Origin: Paracoccaceae bacterium
Lineage (GTDB): Bacteria > Pseudomonadota > Alphaproteobacteria > Rhodobacterales > Rhodobacteraceae
Reading direction: 5' to 3'
Assembly (NCBI GenBank): GCA_958296035.1
Contig: OY282431.1
Span: 2,960,037-3,024,036 of the forward strand
DNA length: 64,000 bases
This document shows positions 1 through 8,789 of the stretch, piece after piece. Position 1 is the stretch's first letter, and each line of letters starts with the position of its first letter. Position numbers and translations under genes: made by a program. The notes below the pieces were generated by a model that was not told the origin of the DNA, searched no databases, and saw nothing but the letters and a program-made list of their open reading frames with translations.

Positions 1-452
1 GGTCTGAGACCCGCCTTCTCCTTCTGCGGTGACGGGTTGTCGCGGTGCATATACGACCAGCTGTGCCAGACCTTCCCGTCGGTCAGAATGCCGGTCCAGG
101 AGCGGTCGCTTTCATCGGCGAACAGGGATGACCTGACACCGCCGATCTCGGCCCGCATATACCGGTCAAGCTGCTCAAACGGCGACTCATTGCCACCTGC
201 AGGAGCCTCAGCTGGCGCGTCGGCACCGCCGATCGCTTTGGTCTCGATAATGGTGCGGTGACGCGGTAGGTAGATGTCGGCACGGCCACCGCCTATGGGG
301 TGTTCCAGGATGTACTCGTCGGCAAGCGCATCAAGCAAGCGGCAAAGGCGGTTGCGAATGTTTGCTTCGTTCGAGCCACCATTCAGAAGCGCTTTCGCTC
401 GGGACAGTGCCTCACAGGGAATTGGCGCTGTGGTTTTGCTTCCCTGCGGCAT
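1..452 (-). CDS. Type IIG-like restriction-modification enzyme, N-terminal part (paralogue A, cut by window edge)
   Basis: An open frame runs leftwards from ATG at 452 to the window edge without a stop. It encodes about 150 residues closely similar to the N-terminus of the complete enzyme at 1633-4683: same GGGRADIYL and IIETKA segments (PD-(D/E)xK-type nuclease motif) and the same WVGILTDGKVWHSW-like block, here with W-T-G. The upstream GTG used by the longest frame of the other copy is followed here by an in-frame TGA, so ATG 452 is the only good start. The methylase half must lie outside the window. Two such paralogues in tandem suggest either duplication or two specificities; whether this copy is intact cannot be seen. 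Confidence 0.75.
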   Translation of the reverse strand, partial: MPQGSKTTAPIPCEALSRAKALLNGGSNEANIRNRLCRLLDALADEYILEHPIGGGRADIYLPRHRTIIETKAIGGADAPAEAPAGGNESPFEQLDRYMRAEIGGVRSSLFADESDRSWTGILTDGKVWHSWSYMHRDNPSPQKEKAGLR

Positions 453-670
453 TCATTCTTTCCTGTCCACTTCATTTCGCTGCTGCGGCACTTAGAGCCT
501 GTTCCTCAAGTCGACAGGAGGCGAATAGAGTTCGGTATTTTGCCCTCTTGCGAGGATAATATCCATCCGCCAGTGTGCAGCTCTGATGGCCATCCTTTGA
601 ATCGCGGGCAGCCGATGAACATGCTATTCCATGGATCAGTTAACACAACCATGGAGATGAACAGGCCCTG
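1..670. repeat. Direct repeat, copy 1 (with 4229-4901)
   Basis: This stretch matches 4229-4901 at high identity in the same orientation, covering the first ~450 bases of both R-M genes and ~200 bases of their upstream region. The match stops abruptly after ACAGGCCCT at 669/4900. The upstream part (about 480-670) is more conserved than the coding part, as expected from a recent duplication followed by divergence, or from gene conversion. Confidence 0.8.
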
Positions 671-796
671 GAAACCGACCGCACGCGACAGATACAAGCG
701 CCCCGACAACGTCACGCAATCCGATGTGACCGATCAGGAGTGGGCACTGATCGAACCCATGCTGCCCCCGCCGCATGCCATGGGGCGGCCCCGCAC
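651..796 (+). pseudogene. IS5-family transposase, N-terminal remnant
   Basis: The frame from ATG 651 reads into SDVTDQEWALIEPMLPPP and then GRPR, the usual N-terminal helix of IS5-family transposases. It is cut at 796, where the terminal inverted repeat of the DruA/Tn5-type element begins. Only about 48 codons survive, so it is non-functional. The first 20 bases belong to the direct repeat, so the true IS edge is near 661-670. Confidence 0.7.
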
Positions 797-1380
797 CTAT
801 CAATGTCCCACACTTGACATGACCGGAAAGGAAGGGCGATCGGATCAGGACCACGTCAGCACGAAACGACCGAAAGTGCGGACCGACAAAACAGCGGGCC
901 CGGGGAAGGATCCTGTCGCCTTGACACACGCCCGGCGCCAACCGTTACAACCGCTGGCCCAGGACCGGCCCCGGGCATTGACGGGTCCAGGGGCCGCCCG
1001 GAAGGCCTTTCTCAAACCGTCCCCTGCGCCTCCCAGACCCGCATGGCCTGGTAGCCGAACACCGCAGCTGACAGGATCTGCAACCCTTCCCACAGCTTCT
1101 GCGTCCCCGGCAGGGGCTGCCGCTTCGATGGATGAAACCCCGCCTGGCCCGCCGTCAGCACCACATACCGCTCCATGGTCATCTCGGGCGGGTCCCGCGA
1201 CTTGCAAAAGCCATGCTTCCAGGCCAGCGCCTGCAACACCTTGATCTCGTCGGCAGGCACATACTTGCCCGCCGGGTCGGCGGGCTTCTCCCGCGCCAGC
1301 AGGGCAAGGTCCCAGACCCGAAAGGCGGTGATGGCATCGAAGGCCAGACACTTCCCGAGATCATCGGCGGCGTTCAGCTT
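797..1380 (-). pseudogene. Remnant of DruA/Tn5-type insertion sequence (transposase C-terminus)
   Basis: It starts with the same terminal repeat as the complete element at 45777 (CTATCAATGTCCCACACT...) and then carries, on the minus strand, the last ~120 codons of its transposase, nearly identical to 46182-46540. About 160 bases of the noncoding 3' end are missing compared with the full copy. Identity ends near 1370-1380; the following ~250 bases up to 1632 hold only short frames I cannot assign. The remnant lies between the two tandem R-M paralogues. Confidence 0.8.
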
Positions 1381-1632
1381 ATGGTCGTCCGGCCGATATG
1401 GCGCATCGGCCGCACTTGTTCCGGTCGCCGGGCTAGCAACCGAACACGGGAGCGTCCGCGCGCCGGACTTCAATCCATGGATGTCCATGACAACAGCCCG
1501 TCACCCTTGGGAATACGGATCATGGTGGCATATTCGCCGGCCCATAACGACTAGCCACCCCACCATCACGCGTAACTGCAGCTGAAACCGGGCTACTCGG
1601 CGAGTAGGTCCAGGGGCGTCTCAACATCATGA

Positions 1633-4600
1633 TCATTTCTCCTGCAGCAAAGGGCACTGTTCCGGCATCAACTGCCTTGCCATATCATCCAGACGGGCAA
1701 ACAGTCCGGACTGTCTGATCTGCTTCGAGCGGCCGATCTGTTTGGGCGGCAGGTTACCTTGCTGCGCAGCCAGTAATGCGTCGGTCTCATCTTCAATCTC
1801 CACACAGAACCCTGCGATCTCGCAATGCAGCCCGTTACCAGGATCAAAGCGAGGGATAGGCACCCGACGCCATGGATGAAGATGGAAATGCCGGCCGCTG
1901 CGTCGTGACTGCACAAAGGCAGGATTGAGAGCCGGCGCATTCAGTAATGCCACGAGATAAGCAGCTTCTTCAGGCGCATCGAATGTGGCATGATAGATTG
2001 TGCTATCGATCAGCTCCGTATCAGAGCCTGCCCTGCAGGCGCGCATGATGTCTCCCGACACTGGATAAATCACACGGGTGAGCGGAACACCCCTCTCAGT
2101 CCGCACAAGCGGAAGCTGGCGCGATGCCTTTCCATGATGGTCAAGGTTCTGCAGGAGACTGGTGGGCGTGCTTTGACCGTGCCCCCGGAATTCCCGGTAG
2201 ATGTTATTCAGCTCCCGCCATCCATGAATTGCAAGAGCGGCTTTCTTATCCAGCAACTGCCCCTCACCATCAACCGGTACGATGGCTCGGTCCGGCGCCT
2301 CCGGGGCCAGCGCAAATGGTAACAGATGTTCCGAACGCAAGAGTGGAGCCAGCCAGCTTGCAGGGATCTCGACCGTCTGGGAGTGCACCGCCCTCCACGG
2401 TGGCTGTACTGAGCGACGGGTGGTGACAGTTCTGGTTTCACCACCACCTGCGATCCGGTCGGCAAGGGCCAGAACATGCGGAACAATGGTGGCTCCCTGT
2501 CTGAATAGGCCGTTGTAACCGGACTCCCCCTCCGGCAATGGCGCCTCGGGCACCTCCCATTCGATGCGTTCATTCGCCGCCTGCAGTGTCGAGCCGGCAT
2601 CCGGTCGGCCGGATGGGCATCTGGCCACAAGGGTCGGCACATCTCTGCCAAGTGAGGTACGCATGTTGTCGATCAGCACGCAGGATTTCTGTGCATCACC
2701 ACCACCAAACACCTGCGCCGGAGCCAGATCAAGTATCTGGCCGGTCGGCACTTCCTCTGACCGCCATTGTCGGAGCTTTTGCCAGTTGCCGCTCTTGATC
2801 GCCGAGTGCTTGACGACCCATGCAGCAGGGTCGTTCTGATAATCATGCAGATACTGCAGGCGGCTGCGCTTGATAAAGAGTTGTGCGATATCCGTGTGCG
2901 GAGCCTGTACGCCACCCTGCCACAGTGCCATCTCCTTGGCAAAATCCTCGAGACGCCGCTTGCGGAGCTCGTGCTGAATGGTCGCCATCTTGACCCAGGG
3001 CGGATTGGAGACAATGCGGTCAACCTTGTGCCGAGCCAGGAGATAGGGGCCGACTGTCTGCTGCATGAACCAGGCCCAGACTGAATTGCCCTCGTCCCTG
3101 ATGATCGCCAGCAAGGTGGCGTGGCTGGCGCGCAGCTGGTTCTGGTCGGCATCATCCTTCACGCTGTTCTTGATATATGCCGGTAGTGGCTGCTCCTCGG
3201 TAGCGCTATCCGTCATTGCCTTGATCAGGCTGGCAAAATCCGGCCGCGTGACGAACGCTTCCGGCAGCCGGATCTCGCTTCCGGCCGGTGACACGAACAC
3301 CACCTCGCCATTTTGCGGGGCAAACAGGGACTGATCTTCGGCACCATGCAGCAGTAGTGAGTCGCCGTTCCAGATCCGCAAGGCTGCATCGCCGCCGGGC
3401 GGCTCGGCAGGGAGCGCCCGCAGCAGAGTTGCCCGGGCAAACTCGCAGGCCACAGGATGGATATCTATGCCGCAAACCAGGCGGCTGACAATGTCTGCCT
3501 GCCTGCCGGACGGCTCACGGGAGATGTCGGGATAATCCAGGAGCCGCCTGGCGGCGTGATAAAGGAACGTGCCGGACCCGCAACACGGGTCGAGAACGCC
3601 GACCGCACGCAAGGGTTGATGATTGACAATCTCGCCAAGTGCGGCATCAAGTGCACGTCCACACCAATCCTCGTCAAGCACTTCGTTGACTACAAGCTCG
3701 GCCAGCCAGTCCGGCGTGTAAACCTCGCCGAAGTCCTTACGATCATCCTTGTCAACAAACGCCTCGTAAAGCGGGCGCAGCACGTCTCCGCGACGCTGCC
3801 GCCACTCATATGCGCATATCTTCTCGAACAACCCGGCCGCCCATTGGCGGCCAGCGGTTGTTTGCACGATCCAGGACACGATGCCATTACCCAGCAGAGC
3901 TGTCGGGTCCGGCGCCTCCGGCGGGTGTTCCATCGTCCACACCACGCCGCGGGCCAGTGCTATCAGAAAGGAATGTGCACAGAACAGGCGGCTGCGAGCT
4001 GCATCCGTTTGCGGCTCCATGCCGGAACTGCGCAGCATGTCACGCCACAAGGCGATCCTGGTGTCCGTCTCTACGGCTTGCCGACCTGTCAATTCGTCAT
4101 GAACAGCTCGCAATGTCCCTGCATGCTCGGCGAACAGAGCAACAGGATTTGCCGGTATCCACGGCTTGCCGACAAGATCGCCGGCCAGCACCTGGGTTAA
4201 CCATTCGGCAAGTTCCCGCCCGTTATTCGGTCTGAAACCCGCCTTCTCCTCCTGTGCCGACGGGTTGTCGCGGTGCACATACGACCAGCTGTGCCAGACC
4301 TTCCCGTCGGTCAGAATACCAACCCAGGACCGGTCACTTTCATCGGCGAACAGGGATTCCCGTACCTTGCCGATCTCGGCCTGCATGTACCGGTCAAGCT
4401 GCTCAGACGGTGACTCATTGCCACCTGCAGGCACCTCAGCCGGTGCTTCGGCACCGCCGATCGCTTTGGTCTCGATAATGGTCCGCTGACGCGGCAGATA
4501 GATGTCAGCCCGCCCGCCTCCTGTGGGGTATTCCAGGCGGTACTCGTCACAGTTAAGCACATCGAGCAAGCGGCAAAGGCGGTTGCGAATGTTTGCTTCG

Positions 4601-4683
4601 TTCGAGCCACCTTGAAGAAGAGTCTTTGCTTGGGAATGCACCTTACGGCGATTTGATGCTGTGGTTTTACCTCCTTGCGGCAT
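1633..4683 (-). CDS. Type IIG-like restriction-modification enzyme (nuclease + N6-adenine methylase)
   Basis: The protein has 1016 residues from ATG 4683. An N-terminal PD-(D/E)xK-type nuclease is suggested by GGGRADIYL (Asp60) and IIETKA (Glu71, Lys73). A gamma-class N6-adenine methylase follows: FGEVYTP (~318-324), DPCCGSGTF (~365-373, SAM-binding motif I) and NPPW (560-563, catalytic motif IV). The C-terminal ~400 residues would hold target recognition. This layout, cutting and methylation in one chain, is that of type IIG (Eco57I-like) enzymes. I prefer ATG 4683 to the longer GTG 4722 because AGGAAAG lies just upstream and the extension is not kept in the paralogue. It has no partner genes nearby. 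A defence-related methylase of a multigene system is the alternative. Confidence 0.8.
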   Translation of the reverse strand: MPQGGKTTASNRRKVHSQAKTLLQGGSNEANIRNRLCRLLDVLNCDEYRLEYPTGGGRADIYLPRQRTIIETKAIGGAEAPAEVPAGGNESPSEQLDRYMQAEIGKVRESLFADESDRSWVGILTDGKVWHSWSYVHRDNPSAQEEKAGFRPNNGRELAEWLTQVLAGDLVGKPWIPANPVALFAEHAGTLRAVHDELTGRQAVETDTRIALWRDMLRSSGMEPQTDAARSRLFCAHSFLIALARGVVWTMEHPPEAPDPTALLGNGIVSWIVQTTAGRQWAAGLFEKICAYEWRQRRGDVLRPLYEAFVDKDDRKDFGEVYTPDWLAELVVNEVLDEDWCGRALDAALGEIVNHQPLRAVGVLDPCCGSGTFLYHAARRLLDYPDISREPSGRQADIVSRLVCGIDIHPVACEFARATLLRALPAEPPGGDAALRIWNGDSLLLHGAEDQSLFAPQNGEVVFVSPAGSEIRLPEAFVTRPDFASLIKAMTDSATEEQPLPAYIKNSVKDDADQNQLRASHATLLAIIRDEGNSVWAWFMQQTVGPYLLARHKVDRIVSNPPWVKMATIQHELRKRRLEDFAKEMALWQGGVQAPHTDIAQLFIKRSRLQYLHDYQNDPAAWVVKHSAIKSGNWQKLRQWRSEEVPTGQILDLAPAQVFGGGDAQKSCVLIDNMRTSLGRDVPTLVARCPSGRPDAGSTLQAANERIEWEVPEAPLPEGESGYNGLFRQGATIVPHVLALADRIAGGGETRTVTTRRSVQPPWRAVHSQTVEIPASWLAPLLRSEHLLPFALAPEAPDRAIVPVDGEGQLLDKKAALAIHGWRELNNIYREFRGHGQSTPTSLLQNLDHHGKASRQLPLVRTERGVPLTRVIYPVSGDIMRACRAGSDTELIDSTIYHATFDAPEEAAYLVALLNAPALNPAFVQSRRSGRHFHLHPWRRVPIPRFDPGNGLHCEIAGFCVEIEDETDALLAAQQGNLPPKQIGRSKQIRQSGLFARLDDMARQLMPEQCPLLQEK

Positions 4684-4901
4684 CCATTCTTTCCTGTCCA
4701 CTTCATTTCGCTGCTGCGGCACTTAGAGCCTGTTCCTTAAGTCGACAGGAGGCGAATAGAGTTCGGTATTGTGCCCTCTTGCGAGGATAATATCCATCCG
4801 CCAGTGTGCAGCTCTGATGGCCATCCTTTGAATCGCGGGCGGCCGATGAACATGCTATTCCATGGATCAGTTAACACAACCATGGAGATGAACAGGCCCT
4901 G
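4229..4901. repeat. Direct repeat, copy 2 (with 1-670)
   Basis: Second copy of the repeat described at 1-670. It spans the 5' end of the complete R-M gene and its upstream region, ending at ACAGGCCCT (4900). Differences in the coding part include a three-base length change. Confidence 0.8.
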
Positions 4902-5300
4902 TCAAATCCCCGGTCGGCGGCGGTCCCGCCCGCGCCGTAGCGCCACTCCAGCCATGCGACCTGTTCCGGCTTGAAGGCGTCCTTTGCAGTGTCAGCTGGC
5001 ATCGGGGGACAGCCTGAAGGACTGCGTCATGTCACACAGGATAGGGACGGGCACCGGTCGGGTTAATGCACATTTCTGACCGCGACCGCCGCGTTCCGCA
5101 CACCGGTGATGTGCGGATGGCCTTCGAAAGCACCACCACTGGCGGCAATCCGTGCAGTTACGGAATGGGCGGCCGACTCGTGCTTCTGCTTAACGCAGCC
5201 CTTGATCTCTCGCCAAAACCGACGTCTTCCAGACGTGGGTTCGAACGAAGAAATCTTGCAGGATCGAGCTATCTACTATTCGAACTCCCTGCGGTTTTCC
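4902..5300. other. Intergenic stretch, no gene recognised
   Basis: About 400 bases between the repeat edge and the lipoprotein gene. A short minus-strand frame begins near 5003 (MPADTAKDAFKPEQVAWLEW...) and runs into the repeat boundary; it may be a gene scrap but I cannot name it. No promoter or structured RNA stands out. Confidence 0.3.
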
Positions 5301-6026
5301 TTATCGGTTCGCCCCGAACGCCCCGATAAGCCCGTTTCTCTCGAAAACACCGCCCGTCTCTTCTGCACCTGGCCCGTAGAACTCACCTTTGATGTAGGTT
5401 GAAGTGGCTTGACTGTCGGAGAAACCGCCGTTCCTGACTGGTAAGTCCTGCCATTCCATTGCTGTACGTGATTGCGGGGTCAATCTGATATCAACCCGAG
5501 GGTCACTGAAGTCGGTTAGCTTGATCGATGCGCCACCGCGAACTACCCGACTGTTGGAATCGAATGCGACCATGTCACCTGTCCACGTTGCCAACCTGCT
5601 GGGAATACTGCCGGGATGGGTGATACCGCCGGACACCGACATTCGGGCTTGAGCTCCCTGACTCTGGGTAAAGACAATTCCTGATATCATGTGGTTCCAC
5701 TCCCCCACAGTGCTGTAAGCTTCCCCGACATCAGGTTCATTCCCGCCGCCCGTAGGCGTAAAGGAAAAACTTTGTCCGCTATAGGTGGCTTGACACTGTG
5801 ACAAATCAGCCGAGCATATTACATTTGTAATGCGATCTTCCACTCCGCCAATACTCACGACCATATCGCTGAGCAGGACAGAGTTTGGCACTATACCGCC
5901 TGATCCTGATTGCACTTTTGGGGAGCCCCCGCCACATGCCGCCAGCAAAAAACAGGCGCTTGTGAATGCAATCACACCAAATTTGGACGTTCTTGTATTG
6001 CTATTCTGAATTTGCGGGTTGCCCAT
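5301..6026 (-). CDS. Surface lipoprotein, transferrin-binding protein B-like barrel
   Basis: 241 residues from ATG 6026, chosen over the ATG two codons earlier because AAGGAG then has normal spacing. A lipoprotein signal ends in LLAAC (Cys31) followed by a glycine-rich linker. The C-terminus, IKGEFYGPGAEETGGVFERN then GAFGANR, is the signature of the small TbpB-like beta-barrel domain (GxFYGP..A.E.GG.F....G.FGA). In the family such lipoproteins bind host or metal-bearing proteins, or act as surface adhesins, and some need a Slam translocon; no Slam gene is seen nearby. Function here is therefore only a class assignment. Confidence 0.7.
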   Translation of the reverse strand: MGNPQIQNSNTRTSKFGVIAFTSACFLLAACGGGSPKVQSGSGGIVPNSVLLSDMVVSIGGVEDRITNVICSADLSQCQATYSGQSFSFTPTGGGNEPDVGEAYSTVGEWNHMISGIVFTQSQGAQARMSVSGGITHPGSIPSRLATWTGDMVAFDSNSRVVRGGASIKLTDFSDPRVDIRLTPQSRTAMEWQDLPVRNGGFSDSQATSTYIKGEFYGPGAEETGGVFERNGLIGAFGANR

Positions 6027-6032
6027 TCTCAT

Positions 6033-6933
6033 CTCCTTGATTGCATTTCTCGGTAGCCCAGCGAGACTGCCGAACTGTCAAATCCCACCCAATCGCCTTG
6101 TTTCGGGTAGCGACCCTTCACCGGGTTAACGGTTGTTCTATTGAGCAGTTAACCGGACATAGCGGGGTTTTCGGAACGATCGCGGTTGCGAACCTATTCA
6201 AGGAGTCCTTGGGTTACAAGGGGTTCTTCTGGATTGGTGGGCCATGGTTTGTTGTTCCAGGCGTGTTTTTCCTTTTCGCTGCTCGGTAGAATGTTTACGT
6301 CAGGTGACTGGCGTTTTCGAGCGGCGCTGTGTGGGCTGGGTTGAGAGAGCGGCAGAGGTGTTTGCAATGGCCGCACTGTTGCGGTGTCATCTTGTGGTTG
6401 CGCGGAACTCCACTTCTAGGCCATAAGTGTGACTTGCTGGAAACTGCCAAATGCGCTCAGGCATCATCCCCGCACATACATGACTGTGGCGGGAATTGCT
6501 GAACACCATCTGTACGTCGCATTGAGCGAGAATTCTACAGGGTCGAGTACAGCTCTGGAGCCCCAATTGGCAGGACAGGCGTCCTGGAAAAAGCGTGACT
6601 CGCAGGAATTGTGGGTCCGAGGCAACAGCATTCCTGGACACAAGACCTGGACATGATCGTCTTGCCAATGACCGGCCGTCCAGAATCGTACAATCATCTC
6701 CCTGGTGCTGGATTGTCCACGCCCCCAGGAGAATTGCGCAATAGCGCCGAAAACAGTCTCCCTCCTTTCTCCGCTACGGCCATACCAGGTGCAGTCGCAA
6801 GGAAGGTTCGTCCACCTCGAGAATTGCACACAGAATTGCAACCGCTGCCCTTTCTTCGCACAACTCTGCTTTGTGGTTTCGCAACCCTGTGATCATGGAT
6901 CGGCCAGTTGCAACCATAAAGGAGAGGCCATTG
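6033..6933. other. Long intergenic region, nothing convincing
   Basis: About 900 bases between the divergent lipoprotein gene and the first exported T4SS-linked gene. Short frames occur on both strands but none has a ribosome-binding site together with a recognisable protein. It should hold the promoters of both flanking units; I cannot point to one securely. Confidence 0.3.
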
Positions 6934-7641
6934 ATGATGCGTATGCAAATGGCACTATTGTGCCTCGTGATCCTGCAAGTTCCGGTCACTGCACGGGCTG
7001 ACTGGATCTACGACATGACCAGCGAGGCGTGCAGCGATGCTTCGCGGCAACAGATAGCAAACGGTGTCAGAACCCGGCTTGAGGACTCGGTGCGTCGTGC
7101 TGAAGCCTCGATTGCACCTCCAGAGCCGGTCGGAGAACTGGCCTGCCTCGAAAGTCTGATGACACTCGACATCGGGAACTTTGCGCCGACCGGCGGTATT
7201 CGGAATCTGTTCAACCAGTCACTGGCACAACTGTTCGATAACAACGGGCAGTTGGCCAGAAGGTTGTGTCGGGTGGCTGCGCGCAAATGGCAAGACGTGA
7301 CCAAGTCGCTTGCAGTTACCGGATACCAACCGGGCACTGTCAGTCTTCCATCTTACCTTTCCAGTGGACCCTTCCAACCTGTTGCACCGTCAAGTCGGCA
7401 GGCCACTTCTGGCCTGATCAACCCGATTACCGGCGTACGTGTGCCTCCCGGCTCAGACGATCCGATACCAGATTACGCCAATCCTCCTGACGCGCTGCGA
7501 GCCGCAGACGTCAATCAGCAGAATTCACAATCCCTGACGCCAACCACAGATCCAAGCTCTACCGCCGGGACGAGAGAGTCGGGCAACAAACTGGTGGACG
7601 GGATCTGGGGGTCACTCTACCAGCGCGGGGGTACACCGTGA
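6934..7641 (+). CDS. Exported protein of the type IV locus, unknown function
   Basis: 235 residues. AAAGGAGA eight to nine bases before ATG 6934 fixes the start; the longer frame to 6871 lacks a site. A signal peptide (hydrophobic ALLCLVILQVPVTARA, cleavage before DWIYDM) points to the periplasm. The mature part has cysteines in EACSD, ELACLES and RRLCRV and a proline/serine-rich tail. Its stop overlaps the next gene by GTGA, so the two are translationally coupled, and the DotL-type ATPase follows. I infer a structural or accessory periplasmic component of the type IVB apparatus; I do not recognise the family. Confidence 0.7.
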   Translation: MMRMQMALLCLVILQVPVTARADWIYDMTSEACSDASRQQIANGVRTRLEDSVRRAEASIAPPEPVGELACLESLMTLDIGNFAPTGGIRNLFNQSLAQLFDNNGQLARRLCRVAARKWQDVTKSLAVTGYQPGTVSLPSYLSSGPFQPVAPSSRQATSGLINPITGVRVPPGSDDPIPDYANPPDALRAADVNQQNSQSLTPTTDPSSTAGTRESGNKLVDGIWGSLYQRGGTP

Positions 7642-8732
7642 CAGTCACTAACCGAACCCGGGGATTGCTTCTTGCAATCGCCGCTGCCAGCTTGACCTTC
7701 GCCTCTCCAGCATCGGGGTTTCTGGCACCGGGCTGCCCGTGCAATGTCGTTAACGCCTATCACGGTGATACCAGGGAGTGGATCACTGACGAAACCACCG
7801 AGGCAGCGAAAAGGATTATTGAAGCGTTGCGGGCGCAGACCCGTCAGACCAGCTCTCATATCGATCGCGAGGTTGAGGCAAACAAACGACTGGCTGACGC
7901 CGAGCAGCAGAACGAAAGCATGCGTCTGCGGGAATATTTCCGCGCCCGTGCCGAGAGTGGTGCGTTCGATCCCAACCCGGACTATTGCCTCCTTTTGGAT
8001 TTGGCAGGCAGCCGGGCGTTGTCACCACCCGAGCCACCGACTTTTGCCGCCATGGACACATCGCTCGACCGATGGTCCAGCAGTGATGTACCGGCCGTTG
8101 GCGATGGCGGCTTGCGTCTTGCTGCGTGGCTGGCCGCAGAAAGCCGCCAGATTGACGAAGCAGTCGGAATGGAGGAAGCCACCACCAACTGGGACCTTGT
8201 ACATGGTCAAACTACCTTGCCAGTCGAATTGCGAGGTGCATCGCATGCGATTGTCCGACTGGTGGCCAATACAGTTGATCCGACACCGCCGCCGGCACTA
8301 ACCGAAGATGAGCTCAAGACACCGTCTGGATTATCTGAAGCCATCATTCGCAAGACGGTTTCAGCACGCAAGAATGCCGCCCGTTCGGCGATTTCATTTT
8401 CACTGGAACTCACTATGCCAAGGCATGATGCGACGATTTATCGCACCTTGGCCGATCGCGCGATCTATTCGTCCAGTATCCCCGATATGATCAGTGATCT
8501 CCAGGCAATCGATATACGTACAATGTCCAACTTTGCGCCGAATGCCGACACCCTCGAGGAAAGGCACGGCAAGAGCGAGAGTGCCTTGCTTCAGGATCTC
8601 ATCGACCTGCAATCTGTTCACACGCGCATCAGCTATCTCAAGCTACTGCAGGAAGTTCGCAACACCGCCGTGCTTGCGGCTCAACTCGGAATTCTCACCG
8701 ACGGCGAAAGATCATCTGCAACCCACCGATAG
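7638..8732 (+). CDS. Exported protein of the type IV locus, unknown function
   Basis: 364 residues from GTG 7638, overlapping the upstream stop by four bases. A signal peptide (GLLLAIAAASLTFASPASG) is followed by FLAPGCPCNVVNAYHGDT, then a charged, probably helical segment (~50-100: TTEAAKRIIEALRAQTRQT and EVEANKRLADAEQQNE). This layout recalls periplasmic VirB5/TraW-like conjugation proteins, but I see no diagnostic motif. Its coupling to the preceding exported protein and its position upstream of dotL make a role in the secretion/conjugation channel likely. Confidence 0.65.
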   Translation: MTVTNRTRGLLLAIAAASLTFASPASGFLAPGCPCNVVNAYHGDTREWITDETTEAAKRIIEALRAQTRQTSSHIDREVEANKRLADAEQQNESMRLREYFRARAESGAFDPNPDYCLLLDLAGSRALSPPEPPTFAAMDTSLDRWSSSDVPAVGDGGLRLAAWLAAESRQIDEAVGMEEATTNWDLVHGQTTLPVELRGASHAIVRLVANTVDPTPPPALTEDELKTPSGLSEAIIRKTVSARKNAARSAISFSLELTMPRHDATIYRTLADRAIYSSSIPDMISDLQAIDIRTMSNFAPNADTLEERHGKSESALLQDLIDLQSVHTRISYLKLLQEVRNTAVLAAQLGILTDGERSSATHR

Positions 8733-8789
8733 GGCTTGCTTCACATGTCTATCGCTGGACGGCCCGAATACCACACCGCCTCGCAATGA

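Noticed and set aside
3457..4200. 247-codon plus frame opposite the R-M enzyme
   Set aside because: Antisense to conserved methylase motifs; no independent support.
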